A stretch of 64,000 nucleotides of DNA, from assembly GCA_023101725.1 (NCBI GenBank), contig JALJCO010012653.1, forward strand, positions 62,001 to 126,000, written 5' to 3'. Origin of the DNA: Atherinomorus stipes (Eukaryota > Chordata > Actinopteri > Atheriniformes > Atherinidae). The notes beneath the pieces are model-generated. The model did no database searches. It was not told the origin of the DNA and saw nothing but the letters and a program-made list of their open reading frames with translations. Each line of letters starts with the position of its first letter. Position 1 is the first letter of the stretch. The position numbers and the translations under genes were made by a program. Below are positions 48,158-61,650 of the stretch, piece by piece.

Positions 48158-51100
48158 GCAAAGACAAACAGCTTTCTTTATTCTTTGAAAGTCTGTGTAA
48201 GGGAGAGTGAGAGAGAACAGAAACAAAAGCTTTTCAGAGTGTATGTGTGCTGTCCTGTTCTTTTTTTCCCAGGACAGAGGTCTGGAGAGGCCTCATATTT
48301 CTCGCTGCTGTCAGGCCAGGGTGAGAGGCAGAGACAGCGAGGGGCAGCTGTTTTCTATGAGGTAGCCCGGCTCCCTCACACATGGCCTTTGATCCAGTTT
48401 AGCTTCGTTGGCCAACCAGTCTGCCCCAACCACCCCCACCCCCCCAACCTCTGTGCATGTATATATGAGTAGCCTATGTCTTTGGGTAAGTCAGAAAAAA
48501 AAGCTGGGTTGCGCTTTTATTAGCATAGTAAAGGGCACAAGTGGTAGCACAACATCCCTGAAATTCATAGCTATACAAACAGTGGTAAAATGAAGTTAGA
48601 AGCAACATGAAACCAGAGTCCTTGCTTTCTTCCTCTGCCTTTGTTTTAGCACAAGACAAATAATTTCACAGGAATGTAGCTGGTCTGGTCTGATACTGCT
48701 GTATATTCAGCAAAGATTTTAAAATATAAAGAGCACACTGAACAATTTATAACATCTTAACACAAACTTTTTGAGAAACACTAGTTATCATTTAACACTG
48801 GAGCTGACATTTATTGCAAGAGAAGTCAAAGCAGAATGAAGATTAAATCATCAGCAGTGAGATGTATCAGTATCGTAACTAAAGGTAATCAAGGTGCATA
48901 GAGGTAGAAAATAAACTAAACCTTGTCTGTGTCTTTCCATACTACTTAACTGCGGGAACCTTTTTTGAAAAAAAGAGAAAAAAATCAGTTTTGCAACATG
49001 CCAGTCACATTCCTCTACATCTAACAAAATTGCTTTCTTGCATGAACATTGCCAAACTTATGAGATACGTTCTAAATTAGGACTACAACTCAGTTTTTCA
49101 GATGTTTTCTTCTATCACCCCTAAAACTTGCAAGCAAGGACTCACCTAGCAAGAAGTAGATAAGGATTTTAAGAACAAATGTAATGCAGACTTATGACTG
49201 AGCATCAGCATGTGAAGAGTTGGGACAAAGAGAGTGGTTTTATAACTGTTATTGGTACAGTGTACACATAGTGTTTTTTTATTCAAGCACTCTTAGTTTC
49301 ATTAATACTTACTGACTACAATTTAACATTGTGTAAAAAAAGGCTATCTTTGTAAGTTAGCTTTACTACACTATGGTGTTGGATGCGGCACATCTAGCAA
49401 AGACTATACAGCTGGAAATTTCTCAGTGCTTCCTGCTGTCATTGTCCTCAGATCCCTGACAACAAAGAAATAAAAAAAATAGGCAATGACACAAAGAGCA
49501 CACAAACCTTCATATTTGACAGTTAAGGGAGGCGTACCTTTGTCCCCGACCAATGACTATCAGTCACTCTACAAGTTAATATTTGCTTCTGCCGGCTCAT
49601 AAATTTGCATTGCATTAGAACCTGACCTAAATGCATTTTTATCACCCAAAGTAATTAGCTGAGCATTAGTTGTAAGAGAAAGCGAGAGTACTATGAGGCT
49701 GAATCCTTCCTGAATGGTTGGTGGCTGAACGACGAGCAGGATGGCTACAGAGTACAGTAGAGCTGGGCCACCAGATGAAAGAGGAAGTAAACACGGCCAG
49801 AGTGCTGCCTCTTTAATCTGCTACATTAACTCTAGCACCACAAGGGGAGGAGCATGCAAGCAGGCAAACAGCAAAGCCACACAAAAGGGGAGTGTCAATG
49901 AGGGGGTAATAAGGAAAGACAATGAGTAAACAAGCAGGGGAAGTCCAGGCCTGGTGTGTTAGAAACTCCCTGCTTCTCACTGCCTGGCACACACAAAGGC
50001 CCTGCTGTAATTAGCCACCCCAATAGGTTGTTTAGCATTTGCATATAAATGCCCTCACAGGCAAACACTAAACACGCTGACACAAGCCATGCCCAAAACA
50101 GACGTTTGCCACACCTCTACCCCTCCAGGAGGTCTCAGGGGTCCACTTATGCCGGAGTGCCCCCTCCCTCTGCCTTGTGCATGTACCCACTACAGGCAAG
50201 CTGGCATCCATTACAAAAAAGGCGGACAGCACACCATAGTGTGGCCGCTCAGTTCTTGTTTCTAGAGGGATTGTGAAACACTGTAGCCAGGCTTCCTGTT
50301 GATGGCCCACATGCCCATCTGTCATGTGAAAATACATTGTGCCCTGACCACAGGAGTCAACAAGGCAGCGACTGCAGGTGGATATAAAAACTTTACATGG
50401 AAGGCAAAGAAGAACTCACAAATATGTGCTGTCAGACATCCGTGTGCATGTGCACATGTGCAGTAGCATGTGGAGGACTTTTTACATTGTGAGAGGGTTT
50501 GGTCAGGGCCAAAACATACTGTACAGGCCTGTTTGATGTGCCCTGTCAAACAGAAAAGAGAAGTGCTTTGTAGCTGTGTCCATGACAACAAAGCCTGCAG
50601 ATTACAAACAACCAAATCACATCTATCCAAAGTTTCTTGAAATATTCATATTTTCTGCAGCTCTGAGTTTCATCTAATGTTCTCATGATGTTTTAAGTTT
50701 TGCATTAAGGTCTTATAATACATCTTATGGCTATTGCTGTTTTGACAATGGCAATTCATGGGAAAAAACTGAAAACTACAGAAAGGAAGGAAGTAATGAG
50801 ACTGGTGTCTGCCCTCCCCCTGCCCCGACCACCTCCTCTCTCTTTTCTCTCCTTCCTCCAAAGCTATAGTCTTTCCAGTGTAAACAAAGGCTGTGTCATC
50901 CACACACTTGTCTTACTCCTGGTACTGCAAGGAGAGAGTGTGTTCAGAGCTCCATACAAGGGCTACTTCCTGTGTAAATTCACAGTACAGAGCGCAGGCT
51001 TACCAATCTACTCTGCTTGCTGGCTATAGGTTTGTGTGAGCGCTGTTTGTGGCACAGGAAGACCACAAAACGAAAAGCTATCCGCTGAGCATTTGGTTCT

Positions 51101-51834
51101 CACCTGCCATGTGGCCTGTTGTTCCCCATTAGGGCATGATCCGACATGAGGAAACACCTGGCTGTAACAAAAAGCAGACTGTAAGAGGAGCCTATTTTGC
51201 AGTGCTCCTCTTTCTGATTCCTTGCCAGACTTACAGGGACAGCTGGATTTTAAGAGGAAATGCTGTCCGAATTACACAAATGAGGATTATTTTGTCCATC
51301 TCTGTTGAATGTGCATGATCTAGAAAGGCTCTGGGCGAGAATGCACTTTAGAGTCGCGCTGAGGGAGAGTATAATAGTAGCAGGAGAGAGGGAAAACGCA
51401 GAGCTCATCTTGTCAAAAGATTGGCCCTTAACATGTGGAGAGGAGAAAAACTGTTGAAACAGTCAGTATCCGTTTTGGGCCCAGCTCTTACCTCAGGCTG
51501 ACTTCCTATATGTGGTCAGGGTGTTTCTTGCTTGACTGCTTTAAAAAAAATTTATACATACTATTTGTTACTGCCTGGGTAAAACAGAAATGTCAATGTT
51601 CAGCTCTGCTTCAAAAAAAAAAGAGCAGAAAATGTCACCTTTAATTTAACTTAGACTGATATGTAACAGACTTGCAGATATACAGCAGATGATGAGGTGA
51701 TGCAGGAGATGTTTCAAACTCAGGTCATGTTTATAAATGTGCATAATTTTTTCTCCGGCTTGTATGAGCCTCCACATTCGGCAGAACAACTAATAGCCGC
51801 ATAAACTAGCCCCGGGACCCAATCTTCATTCATT

Positions 51835-51960
51835 AAACAGTAGGGAAAATGAACTCCATGGTGACCAGACGAGGCAGATGACGTCACAAAGCCGAGGTCA
51901 CCAGTCTGTTACGGCCGTCTAGCCCTGTGTCAGCCCCATGGGACCTCCCCCACCCCCTCC
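51835..51960. promoter_or_regulatory. CRE-centred candidate element
   Basis: A full palindromic CRE, TGACGTCA, lies at 51879-51886. It is flanked by inverted GGTGACC (51860-51866) and GGTCACC (51896-51902), a nuclear-receptor-type half-site in mirrored orientation. CpGs are retained around it (AGACGAGG, AGCCGAGG, TACGGCCGTCTAG). It is a plausible cAMP-responsive enhancer or alternative promoter, without experimental support. Confidence 0.4.
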
Positions 51961-54514
51961 AGCCTACTGGCCAAATCTAAGCTCTGTGGTGCTGAACATT
52001 AGAATGAAGACAGTCAAGGAGGTTCTGTGTCTAATATTTAAATGCCAAGGTGCTGTCATTGTCATGAGACATCAAATATTGGCTGCAGTACAGCTGTTGT
52101 AGTATAGCCTATGAGAGGAAAGGTAACGTGAAGACTAAAAGACAAGAACTGCCAGGATAAATATACATTTTTATTCCCTATGTTTGTATGTGAATGGTAG
52201 GGAGAAGTGAGTACGTCTCCTCCTCCTCAGGCTACATATATGCACACACACACATATACATCTCCAGTTTTCGGTGTTGCTGTGTGGGAGTCTGCTTCTC
52301 TCTAATCAATTTATTATGAGGCACTGAAGTCCTTGTGTTTGTTCATTTAACACAGGGAAAATGAGAAACAGCGTTTGTTTTTGGTATGGTGAGACCCAGA
52401 GTAAAAACCACACGTGTCGCGAGGGAGGCGAGCAAGAGAGAAGGGGCGAGGCAAAAGGCACACAGGATGGAGACACCCCTCGGAATAATATAAAGGTGTA
52501 ATAATGTGGCTTTGAGGAAATATGGCTTTAATTGTAGTTTGTGGAAACATTTAATGCTGTCTGTATGACACCTGGTATAAGTGGTTTACACCCAGGACAG
52601 TGCCAATTATAATTCAGCCAATCAGAAATCTTTTGCAAATCCACCGACATGCTCACCGCAACAGCCAGATGCCTATTTGACGAGATGGGATAGGATGGGA
52701 TGGCAACAGACGCACACGCTGTATATCTTCTTTTTAATTACAATGTCTGCAGAGGTGGAACTCTGCTATAAACAATCATCTCTGCAATCAAATACAATAA
52801 CACCAACAAACTGCATTTATAACAATGCATTTCAAATCGAAAAACTGAATTATTATGCAGACTAGTTGTATCACTGTTCTTTGTAAATGCACCTGAAAAA
52901 TTGTGAGGAAAAAAAAAAAGACTGAATAGCTTAAAAGCTAAAATGTCTAAATCTGCAGGCTATTTTTCATTCAGCAGCTCTAACAGCAGGACTTCCTCAT
53001 TGCATTTTAAAATGCAGCTCAGGTGCAGGTGTTAGTTAGATCAGCATAGATACCACTGGCACTCACAGAACCAGACAAACATCACTGAACATTAAAATAG
53101 ATGAAATAAAAGAGAATTCTATTACCACTCTGCTAAATTAAAGCTCCAACACGTCGCCATTTTTATAGATCGTAAAAATATAAAATATGTGCATTTTTTG
53201 TATGGGTGTTAAAAGAAGTTAGCACTTTCCCAGAGATTTTTAACACTGCAGGTGCTAAGAGCACCTTCGCATCTATCTTGTATAATATATTCTGATCATG
53301 TGTATTTTGTGCTTTAGCGAGGTACAAACACAGATAACATTAACTAAAATACGCTGCTGGAGCCCACACTTTCTAACAAAAAAGAAATGACGCTGTCTGT
53401 GAGCTTCTTACAAATATGAACCATGCATGAGCACAAAAAAGAAAGAAATAAGGAGCTTCTGCAATAAATATAACAATGTAGAGTGTATGTAGGCACACTG
53501 TGCGTGTAGCACGCAGACACAGAGGAGGAAAAGAAAATATAGTGGCAGAAACTTGAAGAGCGAGCTCACATCAGAAGACTACGGAGGCTACAGCACTAAG
53601 AGGCCATTTTATTGCTTTGCTGTGGTCAAGTGAGGTGCACCGAGCTCAATTCCACCACAACAATAGCAAAGAGGGCCGCAGAGACAAAAGAGGGCTATCC
53701 TTTCTTCTTAACCCCTTCACTCCTGGCGGATCAGTCGCCTGGGGCACCGAGCCAACAGCATCAGCCCACCTTAGAAGAAGACAGCAGAGTGGCTGTCCCA
53801 ACTCAGAGTACACACAAAAGTATGTAGAAAGTTGAAAATGTACACACACATTACTAGTTATTTACACAGAAAAAAAAAATAATTAAAAAAAAATCAAGTA
53901 GTTCAAACAAACCCCAAAAGAATCTATCAGTGGACAGATGGAGTCAGAAGAGTCAGTAGCTTCACCTCAGCCACACTGAAACACTCTGCAGCCTTCTCTC
54001 TCCGTCTTCCCATCCATCCGCCTCCCCCTCTCCTCAACGAGGAACATGGATGGACTTCTACACATTTGCAAGTGAATTACTCTTTTTGTTAAGATTCGTG
54101 AGTGTGCAGGGGCGCGTGCGTGTGTGTAAAAATGTGGAAGAGGGTGTGAGAGGGAAAAGGGTGCTCCTGCCATCGCTCTTTTCTTTTCTTCTCTCTATAA
54201 TCCTGAGGAGGATAAGCTGTGAGGTACACAGAGAGGAAGTGCCACAGACCTGCTGGGGTCCAGCACATCCCAGCAGTGCATTCCTGCAGGCCGGCGATCA
54301 TATAGACAGGGACAGAGAAAACCAGTCTCAGGCATATACGGCTGGCAGAGGAGTGGACCCAAACCTTGCAAGGAATTCAGACTAACACGACTACAATATG
54401 GAAACCAGAAGCTTTAACTAAGATTTGTAACAAGAAATAAGACAGTTTAGAAAATGCCATTGCATAAAGCTCCTTTTAACCTTCAAATAAATAAAGGAAT
54501 ACTTTAAAAAAAAA

Positions 54515-54558
<44 letters not shown>
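54515..54558. repeat. (TA)n microsatellite
   Basis: A long alternating TA tract following an A run, with a TATACATACGTATATATG tail. Confidence 0.95.
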
Positions 54559-54562
<4 letters not shown>

Positions 54563-55664
54563 CGTATATATGTACACACTTATAATATGCCCCTTTGTAA
54601 ATGATTAAAATAGCAAATCAATATCACATTCACAGAATCTTTTTTTCCTCTGTACTTTTAAACAAGCACCATACAACAAACAGACATTGATAGACTAACT
54701 GTGTATACATACATAAACACACACCTCTCTCTCACACACACACACAAGATGGCACTAATACAAGCCATGATGTTGCATCACTGGTGACCCGGCTGTAAAT
54801 TAGAGACAAAAATGTCATACTAATGCCTTCAAACACAAATCATATGACTCCATTAACACACATCTTCTTTTGAACAAAATCAAATTTCTTCATATGAACA
54901 GAATCATTGAATTTGTTTATTTTTAACCTCTGTGTCACTGACAGTATACACCGCAGTTTTTTTTTTTTTCCAATGTAAATAATATAAAATTAACATTTTC
55001 AAAATTCATGCTACAAATCGATGGTATGGAATATGATAACAGAAGCGGGGCAGCTGATGCACTGTCAATATGTTCAACCTGTCACTCTTGCTCCCTCAAA
55101 CACCCACACGCGTGCGCACACACTCATATGCGCACTTACGTTTTGGTTACACAATGCAGATTTCACAGACACAGATAAACAATGTGAGGGCAGTTATCAC
55201 TCCACAGAGCACAGTAACATAGAGGAAGAGGAAGAGCACGACAAAGAAATAGGGGAGGACAAAAAGACGGCGTGTGTGTCGTCAGAGTCACAGGCCAGAG
55301 GGGCCCACGTATTGTTCCAGGGCTCAGCGTAGGGAGAAAAAGGCGACCTGGGCCGCCTGTGTCTAAGCGTCCTCCATGTTTTATGCATTCTGTCCTTTGT
55401 GATGATAAGCGCCAGTGCAGAAGGTGGAATGCTGGCCTCCAGGGTCCAAGAGAAGGGTGGGCTTATGAGGAGCAAGGGGGCTGGGGTGCAGCTCAATTTT
55501 GCAGCACTTGGAGTGCTCCCTGTCATCCTCGCTTTGCCCGCATGTAGGCATGAAGCGTATACGGACACAAAACCATCACTCTCTCCATTCCTGAAAGCAA
55601 GAGCTAACTGCTGCTCCTGCTACCTCAAAGAGGATACAGTCAGTCATAACAACTAGGCCCCTCC

Positions 55665-55699
<35 letters not shown>

Positions 55700-58600
55700 C
55701 ACTACGATGCTGCCAGTCCAGTCCTAGACAGACATGCATCACACAGGTATTCTGTCGATAGTTTATACAGCCGCCCAGAAATAAAACTGTTTATCACTGT
55801 TGCAACACTGAAATTTAACAAACAGCCTTGTACACTACAAAAGTGATCATGTAAAATTTATTTCAAAAGCAACATAGAAATCCTACTCAAGGACACAGAA
55901 GCACATCATTATAACCTCTTTCTACGACTGCAACTGCTTTAATTCATTGTTAGAAATCAAATACTAATTTTTTTGTAAATATGTCCCACAAATTACTGAG
56001 CTCTATTCTATGACAACTCAACAATATCAAGCACTGCTGGAGAGAAAATCAAAACATAACCCATAATTTGCTTTTAAATGTATCACTGAAGCCACAGATT
56101 TTTCTCCTCCTATCATATTGGCTGCTATATAATTAGAATAATTTTTCTTTTTTTAAAATCAAAGCACAGGTATGCTGTGATTTTGTTTTATTTATTAGGG
56201 GTTTTTGTGTGGAAATGGTTCAAACTCGCAAAAATGATGACTAGAAAAGGAAGACCGTATCATGACAAGACCTTGACGTGGCACACGCAAAAGAAATTGG
56301 ATTTTCTGAATGCCAGTACACCCACAAATCTGAGAGCTGCTGCACACACACACACTCAGCATGCACAATGACATGTGCACATCTTCTCAGTCATAAATCT
56401 TGTCGACCACAATGATTTAACCAAGATTGTTAACACAAAAACATGTTGTGAAAGAGCCAACCACAAAAAAGAAAAAAAAAAAAACAAAAAAAAACACTAA
56501 CTTCATTATAAAGATAAAAGGATGACAGTGAGGAAGAAAAAGAAGCACAAAATTTTAAAAAAGGGAGGGAGGGGAATTGTAAAGAAAAGAGGATGCTCTC
56601 TGTGGACAGAGAGGAGCCCTTTTGGACACTCTGGGCTGCAGGGATTAAGGATCAGGTACAGGATTCATGCTCACTGTAAGCATGCCTGCATACAGACACA
56701 CACACACACACACCTGGGCACCAAATCGTTTCCACCCTCCCTTCCCACTTTCTTGCTACTTAGTATTGAGCCAGGACCACCCCCACCACCCCTCACCAGT
56801 CTGCTCCTCTGAGATAGCATACTGGCCTCTGCAGCTGGACAACTGGAAGAATTGGTCTTCGGTGCAGAGTCATATTGAAAAACATACGTCAGATTCAAAG
56901 CCGTCACCCGTGTCTGCTGACTACACTCATCTACACATTCACACAGCAGATGGAGGAGACAAATGCTTTTTATTCCTTTCCGGGAATATAACATTCACAT
57001 ATTGGTACAAATATGTGAAATACTTTACCTCCCATATGCCCAAAAAAGGAAATAATTCAAACCCACTGGTGAGTATTTACAAATAGAAATCAAATAAACC
57101 AATATATTCAGAATTGAAATAATTCCTTTATAAATTCAGATTTTTAAAAAGTCCTTAAATTTTATTTATAAAAATGCACAAATATATGGAACTATGTTTT
57201 CTGTATATATTCACCCATGCACACAGCTCAGCACACCACTGAATCTGTGCTGAATCTGGCATGCATGGTCCTAGCCAACTGTTCACCCAAAGAGGGCTCC
57301 CTCCGACCGAGGACATGGCAGCGAGCTCCCCCACCGTGCCAGGGAGTTAAGGATGGAGATCTGCATAGATGCAGAGAATGAGATAGAAAGAAGCAGAGGC
57401 ACGGAACGAGGAGGAGAAGGGGTTATGACAGCCAGAGGCGCTGTCTCCCCTTTCTGCTTTACCCCCCCCCCCCTCCAAACCATAAAACAAGCCTATCCGT
57501 GACGATTGCAACTCCCTTTATCTCATTTACCCAACTGGACGCGTCGTTTCCACTCATACAGTTAAATGGCATCAAAATTCTCTGAATATATCTGTCATCA
57601 AATGTTGTAATTGACGAGGACGGAGCGATGATGGGGGACTGTTCTGTTACGTGCAGGATCAATGGCAAATGCACATCTTCACACTAAAATCTGCAAGCGT
57701 ATAACAGCATCTTAACCCCCAAATATTCTCCTCATGTCATGAATAACAACCACAAAAACTACTACAATCATAGCAATTCAACCATATATGTTTAGTAAGT
57801 CAATTAGACATCAGCTTCATCACAGCTTCATTTATAATCATTTTTGATTACTATTTGTTACATGTCTAACACATTCATATAACATGTTTACAGTTTTGTC
57901 TAATTTTTAAATTCATGTAAATGATAGTTCAATACAGATACATGGTGTCATGAATATCAGCCCAGTCAAGGCCAAAGAAAAATGATTAAAAAAAGATTTT
58001 AAAAAATAGTAATAATTTCTATAAATTGATGAAGGGAAGGCATGTTTTCCCCCTCAGTTTTACACGGAGAAACACATTTTACTCAAGTTATTTTAAATAA
58101 ATCTGCACCTAGATGATTTGTGAAAAAAAGAAACTATCAAAAAGAAAGAAAATCTGATCTTTATGTGACACTACATGAAAAGGATGATTTCAACATCAAA
58201 ATGGCCTCTTTCAAGCATTTTCCCAAAAATGTCTGTGGTAAAAACCATTGTTGCTTTCCAATTCGATCTATGAGTCAGAGATGAGCTTAAGATACTGCAG
58301 CTAGCGACACCAAACACAACATCTGACAATATTATGAAACAGAATACACAGAAATAAAGCCAGTGACATTCCTATAGCTTTTCCTGGAACTGTTATAATT
58401 AAACATAAATATGACAATGAGGCAAGACAGGGAAACCAGACAGGTAAGGTGACAGAAAACATTTCTGCTGTCTTTGTTTTGTAACAGAAGAGGAGGAGAG
58501 GGGAGGAGGAGGAGAAGAGGAGTGTTACTGTCAGGCAGGGGAGGAAGGGAGATCGCTGGTGTTTTGGCACAGCAGCCTATACCTGTCCTACAGAACACCT

Positions 58601-59260
58601 ATAAGTTTCTAATCAATCCGGTGTGAACACACTCAATGTACACTTGCACACTAACAAAACTCTAAGGCATAAAGAACGACAAGAAAATAAAGAGGAAAAA
58701 AACTAAAAAGGATCACTGATCTATTTCATCAGGCTTAAAAATAATTATAAGGAATCTTAGTTTCTCTTTTTTTCAGAACTGCTAATCTCTGTCTGTTTGC
58801 TCCTCTTCAGTATGAAAAGTAGGGATATGTTTACCTGACCTCTCCCTCTATGGCCCATGGCTATCTGACCTCTCTGCACTCCTACCCCCATGTCCCCCCT
58901 CCCCTTTTAAGGGGATTTCTCTCACTGCTTTGCAGTCTTAACGTTTAATTTCATTAAAGCCCTTACCAGACTATTTTTTATTTGTCTTGTGTTTAAATAA
59001 AACTAAGTCATTAATCCTGCAGATTTTGACAACCGTAAGAGCTTTGTGCAGCTCCCAAAACATACTAACATGTACCATCACCCTCTTTCCCAGCCAGACC
59101 CACTCTCTCCCCATTATCCTTCGGCTGTTTGCGAGGGGGTTTCCTCTCTCTCTTTTTATCTCTGCACTCACTCCATGACCCCTGTTCCCCCTGTTTCTTG
59201 CTGTCTGACCTACTCTCCCCCACTCCTCTCTCTCCCCAACCACCACCCCAGCCTACACAC
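54559..59260 (-). other. Intron 1 of zfhx3, no gene seen
   Basis: Non-coding. It includes a (CA)16 tract (55666-55697), a CA tract near 56696-56713, an A-rich run near 56464-56495, a C run near 57463-57473 and a GGA-rich purine tract near 58488-58540. Open frames here run through simple sequence and are not considered genes. Confidence 0.5.
55666..55697. repeat. (CA)n microsatellite
   Basis: Sixteen CA units without interruption. Confidence 0.95.
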
Positions 59261-59264
59261 TCCA

Positions 59265-59280
59265 CCCCCCCCCCCCCCCC
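59265..59280. repeat. Poly(C) tract
   Basis: Sixteen consecutive C in a pyrimidine-rich stretch. Confidence 0.9.
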
Positions 59281-59299
59281 TTTCTGTTTTCCTCAACGG

Positions 59300-61650
59300 T
59301 ACACATCTCCTATCACTGCTTCTGCTCGCTCGCAAAACCGTTTTTCCCTTTTTCTTTTTCCGTCCATGTCGCGAAAAATATCAAACATAACTAAAAATGA
59401 TCGCCGTTATTTTTTTATTTTTATTCTTTTGACTGTACAAAGACCCAACTCCTTTGAAAACAACATTTTTGATTGCATTTCTGGAGATTTGCCTATTAGA
59501 TTCGTGTCAAAACGCCAAGCTGTGTTTCCTTATTTTTCTGACAATTTGGGCGAGATAAGTGATTAGTGTGTGTGTGTGTGTATGATACACTGAAAATTAT
59601 TTATTAAAAAAGGCCTTTTCAGCCGAGACTGGCAGTAGGCTATCTTTGCATGCGTTTTAGTGCAAAGTGTTTTAAATTTGAATTGTGAAAGAAATCTTGA
59701 ATAGTTTGACTTTTTAAAAAATTCTTAACAGTTCAGCGTCGATTAAATATATACAGTGACTAACGGACTATACTTAAAGTTTCAAACAGTAACTTTGAAA
59801 TGAAAAATATTCAGCTTGAGGTCAGACTTAAAGGACAGTGGCTTGTTTTCTTTCCGGTCAGCGTTTCTCGGGGAAAAACTGCTCTCTTGAAAGTCTGATA
59901 CGGTAGCCAAGTAGTTCGAGGCAGGAGATCCAGCCTCCTTGTCTTCCCGAAACCACATGTCTGGTCTCTGTTACGCAGCTCACATTCTCAGGCTGTCCGT
60001 GTGCATGGTCCTGCTGATCCGCTCTTGTCGTGAAGGAGACCCGGGGCTCCGTTTTTCCTCAACACACTACATTTACACAACACTCACGCTCACAAACACT
60101 TACCCCCTCATGCACGCACGCACACATACACACACTTGCCGATCGATTTGCATGTGACTTCGTCAGTGAATGAGTGAGAATCGACTTAAAAACAACGCTT
60201 GAAAGAGGCAAATAGCTATGAAAAATAAAAAAAGAAAACATGGACAAAGTGGGTAAAGAGGGAAAGTGTAGCTGGAGGAACTAAGACAGGGCGGAGGGAT
60301 TGCACATTTCAGACAGAGACGTGTCGGAGAAGAACAAAAATGTCCTTATCCAGCAGAGGATTTTATAAGCAAACGGCGATGCTGAAGCCCTTTGGATGTG
60401 GCAAGTGTCAAATCTGTCAAAAATAGAAAGCGAGAGATGTCCCCCTTTTTCCCGGACGCACACGGACCCACAGGCTGGACTTGGAGCTCCTTTCCTGGGC
60501 TGCGCTCATGAGGAGCTGCCGCTGCCCTTCGTCCGCTCAACACAGCGTTTTTCTTGTTGCGTTTGTGCCTCAAAACACGTTTCTCGACAACCACAAGCCC
60601 TCTATACCTTTGCCCGATCCCACCGAAAAGCACATATCTGTTTTAAAACCGTGCTTTTCTACGATCAACTGCTTGGAGTGGATCGCTGTCTTGCCCATTT
60701 CTTATCTTCCATTCATGAGGAGGAGAGGACGAACGCTCATGTAAACACAGGTAACGATACGAATAAAAATCGAAAATAAACCAAACTATCTTGCATGAAA
60801 TGAACTTGTGATGGTCAGTGATCTCTCACAATGTGAGAATAGCCAGCTCCGCTAAACGTAAAGCACGAAGAGATAGAGGAGAGATTCAGATAAGTCACAC
60901 AGCGAAAAGAATAGGATCGTGGAAACAGAGAGGAAAAGAGACAAACGCAAAGTTGAAACTTACAATTTCTCAGTGCCGCTTTGTGATCCTCGCTTTTTAA
61001 TCCAGTATTGAGATGATTTAGCTAAAGATCCCATCAAGGCAGTCTCCTTTTTGGTCAGTTTGCGCTTAGGGTGGCAAAAGAAAGATCATTGTTGTTGCGG
61101 AGTGTAAAAAACCGAAGTAGGTACTATTAGTTGTTAAAGGCAATATAAAAATAATTTGGATGCAAAGCAGGCGATGAGTCTTGTGTTAGAGGGAGCGAGG
61201 AAGAGGTGAAAGTGAGATCTGATGATTGAAAAGAAAAAACTCTTTGGATCTTTATTCCTGCTAATTAGTTTCCTGCAAAAAATGGCTGTGATTAATTCAG
61301 TGCGCATGTGCTTCATTACACAGGCACGAAGGGAAGGGCTAATTAGCCGCCTTCTGGATCAATAAGATTCAGCAAAGGAGAGAGCTCGGGAGAGAGAGGG
61401 AGGGAGGGAGGGAAAAAGAGGAGGGAGGGAGGGATGGATGGATAGATACAAGTAGAAAAAGAGGAAAGTAATGATCAGGAATTGAAAATATGGAATTAAG
61501 AACAGCGGAAAGTAAGAGTTTGATTAGACGGAAGACAGTGAAAGTTAATACCGGAGCAGGCAGTCGCAGCAGGCAAAGCCCCGACGCTACAGGCGCAGCT
61601 TTTCCACCGCTCTTTCTCGCTTTTTAAAACGTTTTTGTCCCGTTTTTTGC
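59300..61650 (-). promoter_or_regulatory. Candidate promoter / non-coding first exon region of zfhx3
   Basis: CpG dinucleotides become frequent here, densest at about 60430-60770 (GGACGCACACGG, CTGCCGCTGCCCTTCGTCCG, GCCCGATCCCACCG) and again at 61560-61640. Most of the intron is CpG-poor. Position upstream of the first coding exon suits a promoter, and vertebrate ZFHX3 has a far-upstream non-coding exon. A possible minus-strand donor GTAAGT lies at 60963-60958. No first exon can be fixed, and the true start may lie further right or outside the window. A plus-strand transcript from the same patch is equally possible. Confidence 0.35.
61398..61434 (+). repeat. GGGA tandem tract with G-quadruplex potential
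   Basis: Four GGG runs separated by single A (61398-61412) and three more at 61423-61433. It lies within a polypurine stretch in the candidate promoter region. Confidence 0.8.

Larger units (their letters stand above)
46206..54514 (-). other. Intron 1 of zfhx3, no gene seen
   Basis: Non-coding. It includes a (TGAA)7 tract (48131-48157) and a CA-type stretch near 52243. Possible regulatory stretches lie at 49530-49700 (CAAAGTAATTAGCTGAGC) and about 49970-50060 (CTGTAATTAGCC, GCATTTGCATATAAATG), and a CRE-centred one at 51835-51960. No convincing exon. Confidence 0.5.

Noticed and set aside
59129..59566. 145-codon plus-strand open frame
   Set aside because: Dominated by pyrimidine-rich simple sequence (Pro/Ser/Leu/His runs) across a poly(C) tract; no domain.
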